A stretch of DNA of 64,000 bases, taken from the NCBI RefSeq assembly GCF_030408595.1, contig NZ_CP047080.1, forward strand, positions 807,501 to 871,500, read 5' to 3'. Below, one piece after another: positions 44,685 through 51,901 of this stretch. The DNA is from Corynebacterium canis. Its GTDB lineage: Bacteria; Actinomycetota; Actinomycetes; Mycobacteriales; Mycobacteriaceae. Positions within the stretch are counted from its first letter, which is position 1. Each line of letters opens with the position of its first letter. Both the position numbers and the translations under genes were made by a program. Under the pieces are notes generated by a model, which saw nothing but the letters and a program-made list of their open reading frames with translations, did no database searches and was not told where the DNA came from.

Positions 44685-44980
44685 TGAGGGAAGGCGCCGC
44701 AGCAGCCTCTCTGGGGCCTTGAAACTGTCTACCCTTGTTGGGATATGGCCAAGTTCCGCTAAATGCGTCATTTTGATATGGTAGATTGTTGACGACCTAT
44801 TCGCATGCATGGAGTTGAACGGTGTCTACCGATATTTTTTACACACAAATCCCGAAATCTGTGTAAAAAATATCGCGACAGCTGCCCTGGGCGGCCCCAG
44901 ATGATGAAAATTACACAGAATCATCGATTTGTGTGTAAAAAACTTCATGTGAAGTGCGCGACCTATCGCCACGGCCGGCC
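44685..44980 (-). repeat. 280-bp ACACA-hairpin repeat, copy C
   Basis: It is the reverse orientation of copies A and B. It contains CATTTTGATATGGTAG, GAGTTGAACGGTGTCTACCG, TTTTTTACACACAAATCCCG...CTGTGTAAAAAATATCGC and GAAAATTACACAGAAT...TGTGTGTAAAAAACTTCATG. It is the closest relative of copy D. Confidence 0.8.
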
Positions 44981-45144
44981 AACGGCCCGATGACTGGCCG
45001 ATCTATGCGCTCGTCACCTATGGTCTGCCGCCTCGCGCCTCAAAGCGACAGGAACGTGATGGGCTCGGGTGTGCCAACCCTAATTCTGGGAGTATGGATT
45101 CTAGGCACCAATTACATATGGGATCATATCTATTGCCCGTCTGA

Positions 45145-45430
45145 AAGTCGTCGCCGCAGGAGCCCATCTGGGCCTCTAAAATTTGCTGACCCTGGTCAGC
45201 TATGGTCGCATTCGGTTAATTGCGTCATTTTGATATGGTAGGCTGTGGACAATCTATTTACACGTTCGGAGTTGAACGGTGTCTACCGATATTTTTTACA
45301 CACAAATCCCGAAATCTGTGTAAAAAATATCGCATTGGCAGCCCTGGGCGGCCCCAGATGATGAAAATTACACAGAATCCTCGATTTGTGTGTAAAAAAC
45401 TTCATGTAACGTGCCCAACCAATCCTTGAG
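45145..45430 (-). repeat. 280-bp ACACA-hairpin repeat, copy D
   Basis: It has the same orientation and nearly the same core sequence as copy C, about 460 bp downstream. The core from GAGTTGAACGG to CTTCATGT differs by only a few bases, suggesting recent duplication or gene conversion between C and D. Confidence 0.8.
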
Positions 45431-45712
45431 GCCGCCGACATAGGTAAGTTGCCGACATAGGCTAGTTATGACCGTTCAGCCAAGCTATGACCTATGTGCA
45501 AGCGATGGCTGCTAAACCAAGCCGCATGGGGAAGCCCATTCCGACACCCGCACGCACATCCAATCGTGTTCCAAGCCACCCCCGTTTGGTAGTTGCTCAA
45601 GGGTTCGTACAGGGTTTTGCCTTCTGCACCACCCTAAAATGGGTATTCTTGCCCGTGACGTGTGGGTGAACACATACACTTGGGTGACATTGTTTATCTC
45701 CGGAGGTACCAA

Positions 45713-45991
45713 ATGACAGAATTGAAGCCCACGTTTACGGATGTTGATAGCCGCAAGATCATCACCAAGCTGGTTGATCTCAATGGCTTTGAGTACCTTT
45801 CTGTCGAGGAGATCACGGACGACGGCGCCTCGACGAAATTGCTGCTCCGCCTGAATATGTACGATGCGAAGCGACTTTCTCAAGCTTGTGAGATGTTTAT
45901 GCAGCGCAGCATCGCACGCAACTTTGCGGATCTGTCCGGCCACCTGACCCCGACGGACCGCGTGGATATTTTCGGCGAAGACGAAGACTAG
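45713..45991 (+). CDS. Small conserved hypothetical protein
   Basis: The 92-aa soluble acidic protein has a pattern of two short helices around a beta segment (DLNGFEYLSVEEITDDG, LLRLNMYDAKRLSQACEMF). I recognise no family. ATG at 45713 has a strong CGGAGG 6 bases upstream; the earlier in-frame GTG at 45662 lacks one. A clear terminator follows, so it is probably a single-gene transcript. Confidence 0.75.
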   Translation: MTELKPTFTDVDSRKIITKLVDLNGFEYLSVEEITDDGASTKLLLRLNMYDAKRLSQACEMFMQRSIARNFADLSGHLTPTDRVDIFGEDED

Positions 45992-46014
45992 TAGTTTTCG
46001 GCGATACAATAAGG

Positions 46015-46042
46015 GCCTGCCCGCTACAGGGTGGGCTTTTTT
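46015..46042 (+). terminator. Terminator after the small hypothetical gene
   Basis: GCCTGCCC (46015-46022) pairs with GGGTGGGC (46029-46036) with two G.T pairs and a 6-base loop, then runs into TTTTTT. The cobF start follows 17 bases later. Confidence 0.88.
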
Positions 46043-46059
46043 CATGGAAGGACCGCGCG

Positions 46060-46848
46060 ATGCGCACGTTGTTTGTGATCGGGATTGGGGCAGGCAGCCC
46101 GCAGCACTTGACGTTGGAGGCCGTCGCGGCTTTGCAGCAGGTAGATGCGGTCCTGGCTTTTGATAAAGGCGATGTCAAGGAGGATTTATTAGCGCTGCGC
46201 CGGACGATTCTTGCCGCGCACGCTCCTGACGTGCCGTTGATTACTATGGCGGATCCGCCGCGGGATCGCCGGCCGAAGGAGTATGTGGGGGAGGTGAAGC
46301 GCTGGCTGACAGAGCGTTCGGAGCTCCTAGAGCGAACGATCGTGGCAAATATCCCGGAAGATGGCGCCGCCGCGATCCTCGTGTGGGGGGATCCGTCGCT
46401 GTATGATTCCACGCTCCGCATCCTCGCGGCCATGCGAACTGAAGTGCGAATAAAGGTGATCCCAGGCATTACGGCCATCCAAGCGTTGACGGCCGCTCAC
46501 GCCATCCCTCTCAATCGCATCGGCAGCGAAATCACAATTACTACCGCACGTCAGTTCCCCGATACCTACAATAAGGACAATTGCGTGGTCATGCTCGACG
46601 GCGGCGCGGCGTGGCTTACCTGCACGGATCCGAATGCGTATATCTGGTGGGGTGCCTACCTCGGCATGCCGTACCAGGAGATCCGTGCCGGGTTTATCAA
46701 GGACATCGGCCACGAGCTGTCTGCCCTGAAGCAGGAGTTGCGCGCCCGGCACGGTTGGATCATGGATATTTACCTGGTGCGAATTCAGGAGGATGCGAGT
46801 TCTTCCAGCTTGCGCCGCACTTCGGAGGCCGGCGGGTTCGTCGCGTAG
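46060..46848 (+). CDS. cobF: Precorrin-6A synthase (deacetylating)
   Basis: The 262-aa tetrapyrrole methylase uses AdoMet to methylate at C-1 and removes the acetyl group in aerobic cobalamin synthesis. Family marks are VIGIGAGSPQHLTLEAV at the start, AFDKGDVKEDLLALR, LVWGDPSLYDSTLRIL and VIPGITAIQALTAAH. ATG at 46060 is preceded by GGAAGGA. No other cob gene is in the window, so it stands alone here. Its last 64 bases overlap the convergent mycoredoxin gene. Confidence 0.9.
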   Translation: MRTLFVIGIGAGSPQHLTLEAVAALQQVDAVLAFDKGDVKEDLLALRRTILAAHAPDVPLITMADPPRDRRPKEYVGEVKRWLTERSELLERTIVANIPEDGAAAILVWGDPSLYDSTLRILAAMRTEVRIKVIPGITAIQALTAAHAIPLNRIGSEITITTARQFPDTYNKDNCVVMLDGGAAWLTCTDPNAYIWWGAYLGMPYQEIRAGFIKDIGHELSALKQELRARHGWIMDIYLVRIQEDASSSSLRRTSEAGGFVA

Positions 46849-47042
46849 GTGCCGTCGGAGTATTTGACGGTGGGCACGACCCGGTTGCCGTCGTTGACGG
46901 ATTTCACCCATTCGGCCGCCGCCTCGTCCTGTTCGACGTCGATCCGCGCGTAGGGGGTTTCGGTACGGTCGAGGGCTTTGACCAGGCGTTGGCAGAAGGG
47001 GCACCAGTCGGTCGTGTATAGCGTTACGTGTTCGTTACTCAT
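46785..47042 (-). CDS. mrx1: Mycoredoxin-1 (glutaredoxin-like)
   Basis: The 85-aa thioredoxin-fold protein has the active site WCPFC at residues 13-17 and a VVPTVKYSDG cis-Pro loop. In corynebacteria mycoredoxin reduces mycothiol mixed disulfides. It follows folA by 7 bp and ends the thyA-folA-mrx1 operon. The 3' 64 bases are shared with cobF on the other strand. The last residues (VRRKLEEL) are conserved in the family, so the overlap is real. Confidence 0.92.
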   Translation of the reverse strand: MSNEHVTLYTTDWCPFCQRLVKALDRTETPYARIDVEQDEAAAEWVKSVNDGNRVVPTVKYSDGTYATNPPASEVRRKLEELASS

Positions 47043-47049
47043 GATTGTT

Positions 47050-47538
47050 CTAACGTCCCGCGCCCGAAAATGATTCCGGACGTTTCCAGGTTTGGAAGCG
47101 GTACCGTACCCCCGTTTGCGATTCCAACCAGCCGGATTCGGCGACGCATTCGAAGTCCTCCGGGAGGTTCGGGGCGTGGACTGTGCGCGCTCCGGCGGGT
47201 GTCGCGACGTCGATAAGCGTCCGCTCAATCGAATGTACTAGCGGTAGTGTCGCGGCGTATACCTCACCCCCGCCGATAATCCAACCGTGCTCCGGACATT
47301 GCGTTACGACGGTCGCGCCCGCCGACCAAGTGCCTGGGCTGCGGGTGGACAGCACGATGTTGTCGCGGCCGGGCAGGGGCCTTTTGGGGAGCGATTCCCA
47401 CGTGCGTCGACCCATAATGACCGGAAACCCCGAGGTCAGGCGCTTAAAGTGGGCCAAGTCTTCGGGGACGTGCCAGAACATGCGTGTCCCGTCGCCGATG
47501 ACGCCGTCGAGGTTTTCGGCCCAGATTGCGCGGAGCAT
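47050..47538 (-). CDS. folA: Dihydrofolate reductase
   Basis: The 162-aa enzyme reduces dihydrofolate with NADPH. The proton-donor Asp27 lies in WHVPEDLAHFK, and VIMGRRTWESLP and IIGGGEVYAATLP form the NADPH and substrate site. Its ATG overlaps the thyA stop by one base (TAATG). Together with thyA it closes the folate cycle for dTMP synthesis. Confidence 0.97.
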   Translation of the reverse strand: MLRAIWAENLDGVIGDGTRMFWHVPEDLAHFKRLTSGFPVIMGRRTWESLPKRPLPGRDNIVLSTRSPGTWSAGATVVTQCPEHGWIIGGGEVYAATLPLVHSIERTLIDVATPAGARTVHAPNLPEDFECVAESGWLESQTGVRYRFQTWKRPESFSGAGR

Positions 47539-48338
47539 TACACGGCCACCTCGCCTCGGATGGTTGGGTGGGGGTGGTAGTAGATAACTTCGATGTCCTC
47601 GAATGTGTAGTCGAATATCGAGCTTGCCTTGCGGAGCTTGAGCTGGGGGTAGGGGCGGGGTTCGCGGGACAGCTGAAGCTCCACTTGGTCGCGGTGATTG
47701 TCGTAGATGTGGCAGTCCCCGCCGGTCCAGATGAATTCGCCAACCTGTACGCCTGCCTGTTGGGCGAACATATGAGTGAGCAGCGCGTAGGAGGCGATAT
47801 TAAACGGCACGCCTAGGAACATGTCGGCGCTGCGTTGGTAGAGCTGGCAGGACAGGCGACCGTCCGCGACATAGAGCTGGAACAGCAGGTGGCAGGGCGG
47901 CAGGGCCATGTTGTGCAGCTCGCCTACGTTCCAGGCGGAGACGATATTGCGGCGGGAGTCCGGGTCGGTGCGCAGCAGGGCGAGCGCTTCGGAAATTTGA
48001 TCGATATGCTTCCCGTTGGGGGTGGGCCAGCTGCGCCATTGCACCCCGTAGATGGGGCCTAGCTCGCCACGCTCGTCGGCCCATTCGTTCCAAATTCGGA
48101 TGCCGTGTTCGCGCAAGAATTCGATATTGGAATCGCCGCGTAGGAACCACAGCAGCTCGCCCACCACGGCGTGAAAATGCACCTTTTTGGTGGTGATCAG
48201 CGGGAAGAAATCTTGCAGCGGAAAGCGCATTTGTTGCGCAAAGAGGCTCGTGGTGCCCGTGCCGGTGCGGTCGGCTTTGTGGCTGCCCTCGGCGAGGATT
48301 TTGCGAAGCAGGTCTTCGTACGGAGTCGGGGAGCTCAT
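47538..48338 (-). CDS. thyA: Thymidylate synthase
   Basis: The 266-aa enzyme makes dTMP from dUMP using methylene-tetrahydrofolate. The catalytic Cys149 is in [11 protein letters not shown], the dUMP phosphate Arg in KADRTGTGT, and [18 protein letters not shown] is intact. I chose ATG at 48338; a longer in-frame start would read through non-conserved sequence. It leads the thyA-folA-mrx1 operon. Confidence 0.97.
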   Translation of the reverse strand: MSSPTPYEDLLRKILAEGSHKADRTGTGTTSLFAQQMRFPLQDFFPLITTKKVHFHAVVGELLWFLRGDSNIEFLREHGIRIWNEWADERGELGPIYGVQWRSWPTPNGKHIDQISEALALLRTDPDSRRNIVSAWNVGELHNMALPPCHLLFQLYVADGRLSCQLYQRSADMFLGVPFNIASYALLTHMFAQQAGVQVGEFIWTGGDCHIYDNHRDQVELQLSREPRPYPQLKLRKASSIFDYTFEDIEVIYYHPHPTIRGEVAV

Positions 48339-48730
48339 GGCACGTAGTTTACGTGGTGGGTGTTGTGAGGACGTGGCGAAGCCCCGCGGCGCGCCATTCC
48401 CGCATGGGAAACGGTGTGCGATCTGGGCGTTTGGGTGGGGGAGTTCCCCCTGGGTGGTTGCCCGGAGTATCGCGCGTTGCCGATCAGGGTATAAGCTCGT
48501 AGCCACGCCACCAATCACCGCGTGGATTTGAATAATGTGTTCGTAATACCGCGGGTCGCGTAATTGGGTGGAATGGGATCTGAATACTTTTCAAAAGGGG
48601 TTCATTCGACGTAAATGGTGATACCTTGAAAGTGAAGGTATTTAAAAATCAATTTACCCTTCAAAGAACTTAACAACTCGCCCAAAAATCCCTTAGAACG
48701 TATTTTCTCTATGGTGTTTTCGGGTTTTAA

Positions 48731-48845
48731 TCTGGCAGGTGAACATGCGTTTCAGTGATAAAAATCTGAAAGTGCCTGCTTGGGTATGAGCATCCTTACG
48801 GCTGCCTTCCCGTAGAATTTTAGGCAAGAGATCTTCACATGAAGT
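48731..48845 (-). pseudogene. Decayed second thyA fragment (N-terminal part)
   Basis: Read on the minus strand it gives CEDLLPKILREGSRKDA, then GTFRFLSLKRMF. These align without a frameshift with [17 protein letters not shown] and [12 protein letters not shown] of the ThyA N-terminus. The RTGTGT phosphate motif is destroyed and nothing of the rest of the enzyme follows. It lies about 400 bp upstream of the intact thyA in the same direction and in AT-rich sequence unlike it. The remaining part of the gap 48339-48855 shows no gene. Confidence 0.7.
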
Positions 48846-48855
48846 GGAAACGGTA

Positions 48856-49185
48856 ATGGAAAATAGTTTACGCACTGTATTTTTTGTTCATAGGGATGAA
48901 GGCGCAGACGAACGTCAGAGTGATGGAGTTCATCTGTGCGTCATCCCCTCCCGTGAAGACGGCAAGGTCTGCTTCTACTGCAACGAGTACATGTTGATCT
49001 GGGACTCGTTGGAGGACGTCGGGGAACTTGAAGATGCAATCCCGATCGACGGGGAAACCAAGATCCGGCCCGCCACATTGGTAGAGGTTTGCGAAGCCGG
49101 CCTCGCGGATCTGGTGGACCTAGTAGTGCAACACGAACGCGGCGAGGATGGACAGATCCACGCCACCTTTATGCAATTACCGTAG
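48856..49185 (+). CDS. Hypothetical acidic protein
   Basis: The 109-aa soluble acidic protein has two Cys residues close together (VCFYCNEYM) and a C-terminal DLVDLVVQHERGEDG helix. I recognise no family. ATG at 48856 is chosen; a GTG at 48844 is in frame. The first codons lie in the AT-rich segment beside the thyA relic, whereas the rest matches local GC, so the 5' end may be a recombination joint. Confidence 0.65.
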   Translation: MENSLRTVFFVHRDEGADERQSDGVHLCVIPSREDGKVCFYCNEYMLIWDSLEDVGELEDAIPIDGETKIRPATLVEVCEAGLADLVDLVVQHERGEDGQIHATFMQLP

Positions 49186-49336
49186 CTTTTGCGCAGAGAA
49201 TTGAAGTCACCCGATGGGGGTGGCTCGCTTCGGCATGCCGTCGGGGGAACGCGCAGGCCGAGCGCCTCACGCGCAGGCCGCCAACCAATCCGCGCCCTCG
49301 CCGACCCTAGGCCCGCCTCTCGACCCCGAGCCAGGC

Positions 49337-49666
49337 TCACGCTTTTCCGTCGGCGAGGAAACGCTGGTACTCGCTGCCCCAATCGAACATTGAATCGAGC
49401 ACGGGGCTGAGCCGGTGGCCCAACTCCGTCAATTCATATTCCACCCGCGGGGGCACCTCCGCATAGACAGTGCGGGTGAGCAGCCCGGATTCCTCCATGG
49501 CCCGCAGGTTGCTGGTAAGCACCTTTTGCGAGATGTTTCCTACCGACCGTTTCAGCTCGCTAAACCGCTTCGGCCCGTCCAAGAGGTCGCGGATAATCAG
49601 GATCCGCCACCGGTTGGCCAAAAAACACAACGTTACTTCGACGGGGCAATCGGGCAGGTCAGACAC
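49337..49666 (-). CDS. HxlR family transcriptional regulator
   Basis: This 109-aa winged-helix protein has the HxlR layout: Cys near the N-terminus (PDCPVEVTLCFLANRWRILIIRDLL), recognition region ISQKVLTSNLRAMEESGLL and wing VPPRVEYELTELG. Members often sense electrophiles or oxidants through the Cys residue. I chose GTG at 49666 with GAGGAG 6 bases upstream. It is divergent from the SDR-like gene, which it probably controls. Confidence 0.9.
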   Translation of the reverse strand: MSDLPDCPVEVTLCFLANRWRILIIRDLLDGPKRFSELKRSVGNISQKVLTSNLRAMEESGLLTRTVYAEVPPRVEYELTELGHRLSPVLDSMFDWGSEYQRFLADGKA

Positions 49667-49702
49667 GGCAGCTCCTCTACTAGTATCCGCATGGTGCCTA
49701 CA

Positions 49703-49730
49703 GCACTTCAAAGTGCCTTCTTTTCAAAAG
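49703..49730. promoter_or_regulatory. Candidate HxlR operator
   Basis: GCACTT-CA-AAGTGC (49703-49716) and CTTTT-CA-AAAG (49720-49730) are adjacent palindromes in the 89-bp gap between the HxlR and SDR-like genes. Either could bind the dimeric regulator and control both promoters. Confidence 0.45.
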
Positions 49731-49755
49731 ATACCAACCAGCTTACGGTAAAGCC

Positions 49756-50391
49756 ATGAATATCGCAGTGATTGGAGCGAACGGCGCAGTCGGTTCGCTC
49801 GTACTACAGGAAGCAATCGCCCGCGGGCACGAGGTCACGGCCATTACCCGGTCACCGATCGACCGCGACGGCGCCCGCAATATCGTCCGAGATGTGTTCG
49901 AATTGCAGGCGGAAGACCTCACCGGAATCGACGTTATCGTCGATGCGTTCGGCGCCTACGATACGGAACGGCTGCCGCAACACAAGTCCCACCTCGTCCA
50001 CCTTGAAGATGTGCTCAGCCCCTCGCAACGCCTGATCGTGGTGGGCAGCGCAGGCGGGCTGTTCGCGGACGAATCCCGCACCACCCGCGTGCTGGAAACC
50101 CCAGAAATGCCGCAGCAATTCAAGCCCCTTGCCCTGGCCATGCTTGATGCGTTCCGGTATTTGCGCGATCAGTCCGCCATCAATTGGACCTATGTGTCCC
50201 CGCCGCTCGATTTCCGCCCCGATGGCCCCCGCACCGGCACCTACCAGCTCGGTGACGACGTCCTGCGGCTCAGCGCGAACGGCGAAAGCACCGTGAGCTA
50301 TGCGGACTACGCCATCGCGATCCTCGACGAAGCGGAGCTCCCCGCCGATCAGCAGCACCGCAGGCAACGGGTCGGCGTCGTCGATGTCTAA
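49756..50391 (+). CDS. NAD(P)-binding SDR family oxidoreductase
   Basis: The 211-aa product has an atypical extended SDR fold. The Rossmann motif GANGAVGSLV is at residues 7-16, followed by VVGSAGGLF. No complete YxxxK is visible, which is usual for the NmrA/YwnB-like subgroup. It probably acts on or senses NAD(P)H-linked substrates such as quinones. It is divergent from the HxlR gene, a common pairing for inducible detoxification. It overlaps alkD by 4 bases. Confidence 0.85.
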   Translation: MNIAVIGANGAVGSLVLQEAIARGHEVTAITRSPIDRDGARNIVRDVFELQAEDLTGIDVIVDAFGAYDTERLPQHKSHLVHLEDVLSPSQRLIVVGSAGGLFADESRTTRVLETPEMPQQFKPLALAMLDAFRYLRDQSAINWTYVSPPLDFRPDGPRTGTYQLGDDVLRLSANGESTVSYADYAIAILDEAELPADQQHRRQRVGVVDV

Positions 50392-51089
50392 AGGTGTTTG
50401 AGCGCCTCTCGGCGGGATAGCGGCTGCATATCGGGGTGTGCAGCCACGAACTCCCGCACCCATTCCGGGTCGGTGCGGGCGTAGTCGCGCAGCGCCCACC
50501 CGATCGCCTTAGCCACGAAGAATTCTGGGTCCGTGATATTCGCCTCCACCACCTGGGACAGGAGTTCGATGTCGGTATCGGCCTTAGCCTGCAGCTGGCA
50601 CAAAATTGCGAATCTCCGGATCCACCGATCTGGATCCCGCGCCCACTCGGTCATTCGTTCGAATTCCGCGGCAAACCCAGCATCGCCGCGCCGCCCCCGA
50701 ATGTAGTTGTGAACGTGCACGCATTCATCCACCAAGTCCCACCACGCCCCCGTTCGAACAAAATGCTCAACTAGGCCCATGGCGGAGGCATCCAGCCGCG
50801 CGGCGTGTTTCGGGATAAGCAGCAGCATGATCGCCGCGCGCCGAAACTCGCGGTGGGTTGCGTGGTCCCAGAGTTCCCGCGCGGTGTCGATAAGCATTGG
50901 AAGCGCCAGGCCGTCGGCGGCATGATTGCGGGCGGCCTGGCGTACCAGCGTGCGCAATTGCGGTATTTGCAGCCCGAGCAATGGCTCGTGGGTTTTTAGG
51001 TACCGTTGTTGTTGCGCAGCGCGTTCGGGGTCGGCATGCACCGGCAAACTGGCTCGCAGTTCGCTTACCAGTTCGTAGTGCACGCCCAT
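50388..51089 (-). CDS. DNA alkylation repair protein, AlkD-like
   Basis: The 233-aa all-helical HEAT-repeat protein has the AlkD signatures QIPQLRTLVRQ, WWDLVDECVH, WIRRFAILCQL and EFFVAKAIGWALRDYARTDP. AlkD enzymes remove bulky or positively charged alkylated bases without base flipping. It lies 19 bp downstream of cysQ on the same strand. Confidence 0.92.
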   Translation of the reverse strand: MGVHYELVSELRASLPVHADPERAAQQQRYLKTHEPLLGLQIPQLRTLVRQAARNHAADGLALPMLIDTARELWDHATHREFRRAAIMLLLIPKHAARLDASAMGLVEHFVRTGAWWDLVDECVHVHNYIRGRRGDAGFAAEFERMTEWARDPDRWIRRFAILCQLQAKADTDIELLSQVVEANITDPEFFVAKAIGWALRDYARTDPEWVREFVAAHPDMQPLSRREALKHL

Positions 51090-51108
51090 CGCAACACGCC
51101 CGTCGGAA

Positions 51109-51867
51109 TCAGTACCCGCCGTTGGCCTCGCGGAAGTTCGCGGCCAGCGTGAGCATTTCCTCCGCCAGCTCGGGGCGGCAGATCAAAATGTCCGGCAGGT
51201 AGGTGTCTTCGTTGTTGTATTCGAGCTCGCTACCGTCGAGGCGTGAGCAGTGCAACCCGGCCGCGCGGCACACCCCAACGGGGGCGGCGGAGTCCCATTC
51301 GTATTGGCCGCCGGCGTGGACATATGCGTCCGCGTCGCCGAGCAAAACGTGCATGGCTTTCGCGCCCGCGGACCCCATGGACACCATGGTGTAGCCGAGT
51401 TTTTCGGCGATGTGGCCGGCGACCTTCGGCGGACGGTTGTGCGAAACCATGAGCTTCTTCGACAGCGGACCCATCACGGCTTTGGCGTCGGAGGAATGGA
51501 ACACAACGCCGAGGTCCGGCAAGCCCACGGCGGCGTGGATTGGTTGCCGGTTTTCAATCAGCGCAATGTGCACGGCCCAGTCCTGCCGTCCCGTGGCGAA
51601 TTCTTTCGTGCCGTCGAGGGGATCGATAATCCATACGCGGTCTTTGGCTAGCCGCGCCGGGTTGTCTGCTGCTTCTTCGGAGAGGAATCCATCGTCGGGG
51701 CGGTGTTGTGCGAGCACCCGGGCGATCCAGTTTTGGGCGAGGTCATCGCCTGCATCACCGAGGTTGGTTCCGCGGAGCAAACCGACGTTGCGAACACCTT
51801 TAAGAATTTCACCGGTTCCTTGCGCGAGGCGGCGGGTGAGAATGGCATCATCGAAGTGTGCAGTCAT
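51109..51867 (-). CDS. cysQ: CysQ-like 3'(2'),5'-bisphosphate nucleotidase
   Basis: This 252-aa inositol-monophosphatase-fold enzyme has metal-binding blocks FLSEEAAD and IDPLDGTKEF, with the second site QYEWDSAAPVGV. It probably hydrolyses 3'-phosphoadenosine 5'-phosphate in sulfate assimilation, though inositol phosphatase activity is also possible. It forms an operon with alkD and is divergent from lhr, an arrangement I recall from C. glutamicum. Confidence 0.9.
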   Translation of the reverse strand: MTAHFDDAILTRRLAQGTGEILKGVRNVGLLRGTNLGDAGDDLAQNWIARVLAQHRPDDGFLSEEAADNPARLAKDRVWIIDPLDGTKEFATGRQDWAVHIALIENRQPIHAAVGLPDLGVVFHSSDAKAVMGPLSKKLMVSHNRPPKVAGHIAEKLGYTMVSMGSAGAKAMHVLLGDADAYVHAGGQYEWDSAAPVGVCRAAGLHCSRLDGSELEYNNEDTYLPDILICRPELAEEMLTLAANFREANGGY

Positions 51868-51901
51868 GGCACAAGTCTAGCCTTCTGGTTGGATGGTAGG
51901 C

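Larger units (their letters stand above)
44563..45712. other. Gene-free region with two inverted copies of the 280-bp repeat
   Basis: About 1.15 kb lies between the PD-(D/E)XK-like gene and the small protein gene. Copies C and D of the repeat fill about half. Short open frames inside them share the peptide pattern MKITQNxRFVCKK, but this follows from repeat identity and I do not call genes. The rest (44563-44680, 44985-45140, 45430-45700) shows nothing recognisable apart from a purine-rich Shine-Dalgarno at 45701. Confidence 0.7.

Noticed and set aside
44805..45429. Short proteins containing MKITQNxRFVCKK as genes
   Set aside because: They recur only because they lie in the 280-bp repeat; copies A and B break or shift the frame and none has a good ribosome-binding site. 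The conserved peptide is noted in the findings.
43383..45712. Prophage or integrative element at tRNA-Arg
   Set aside because: No integrase, no phage genes and no repeated tRNA 3' end were found.
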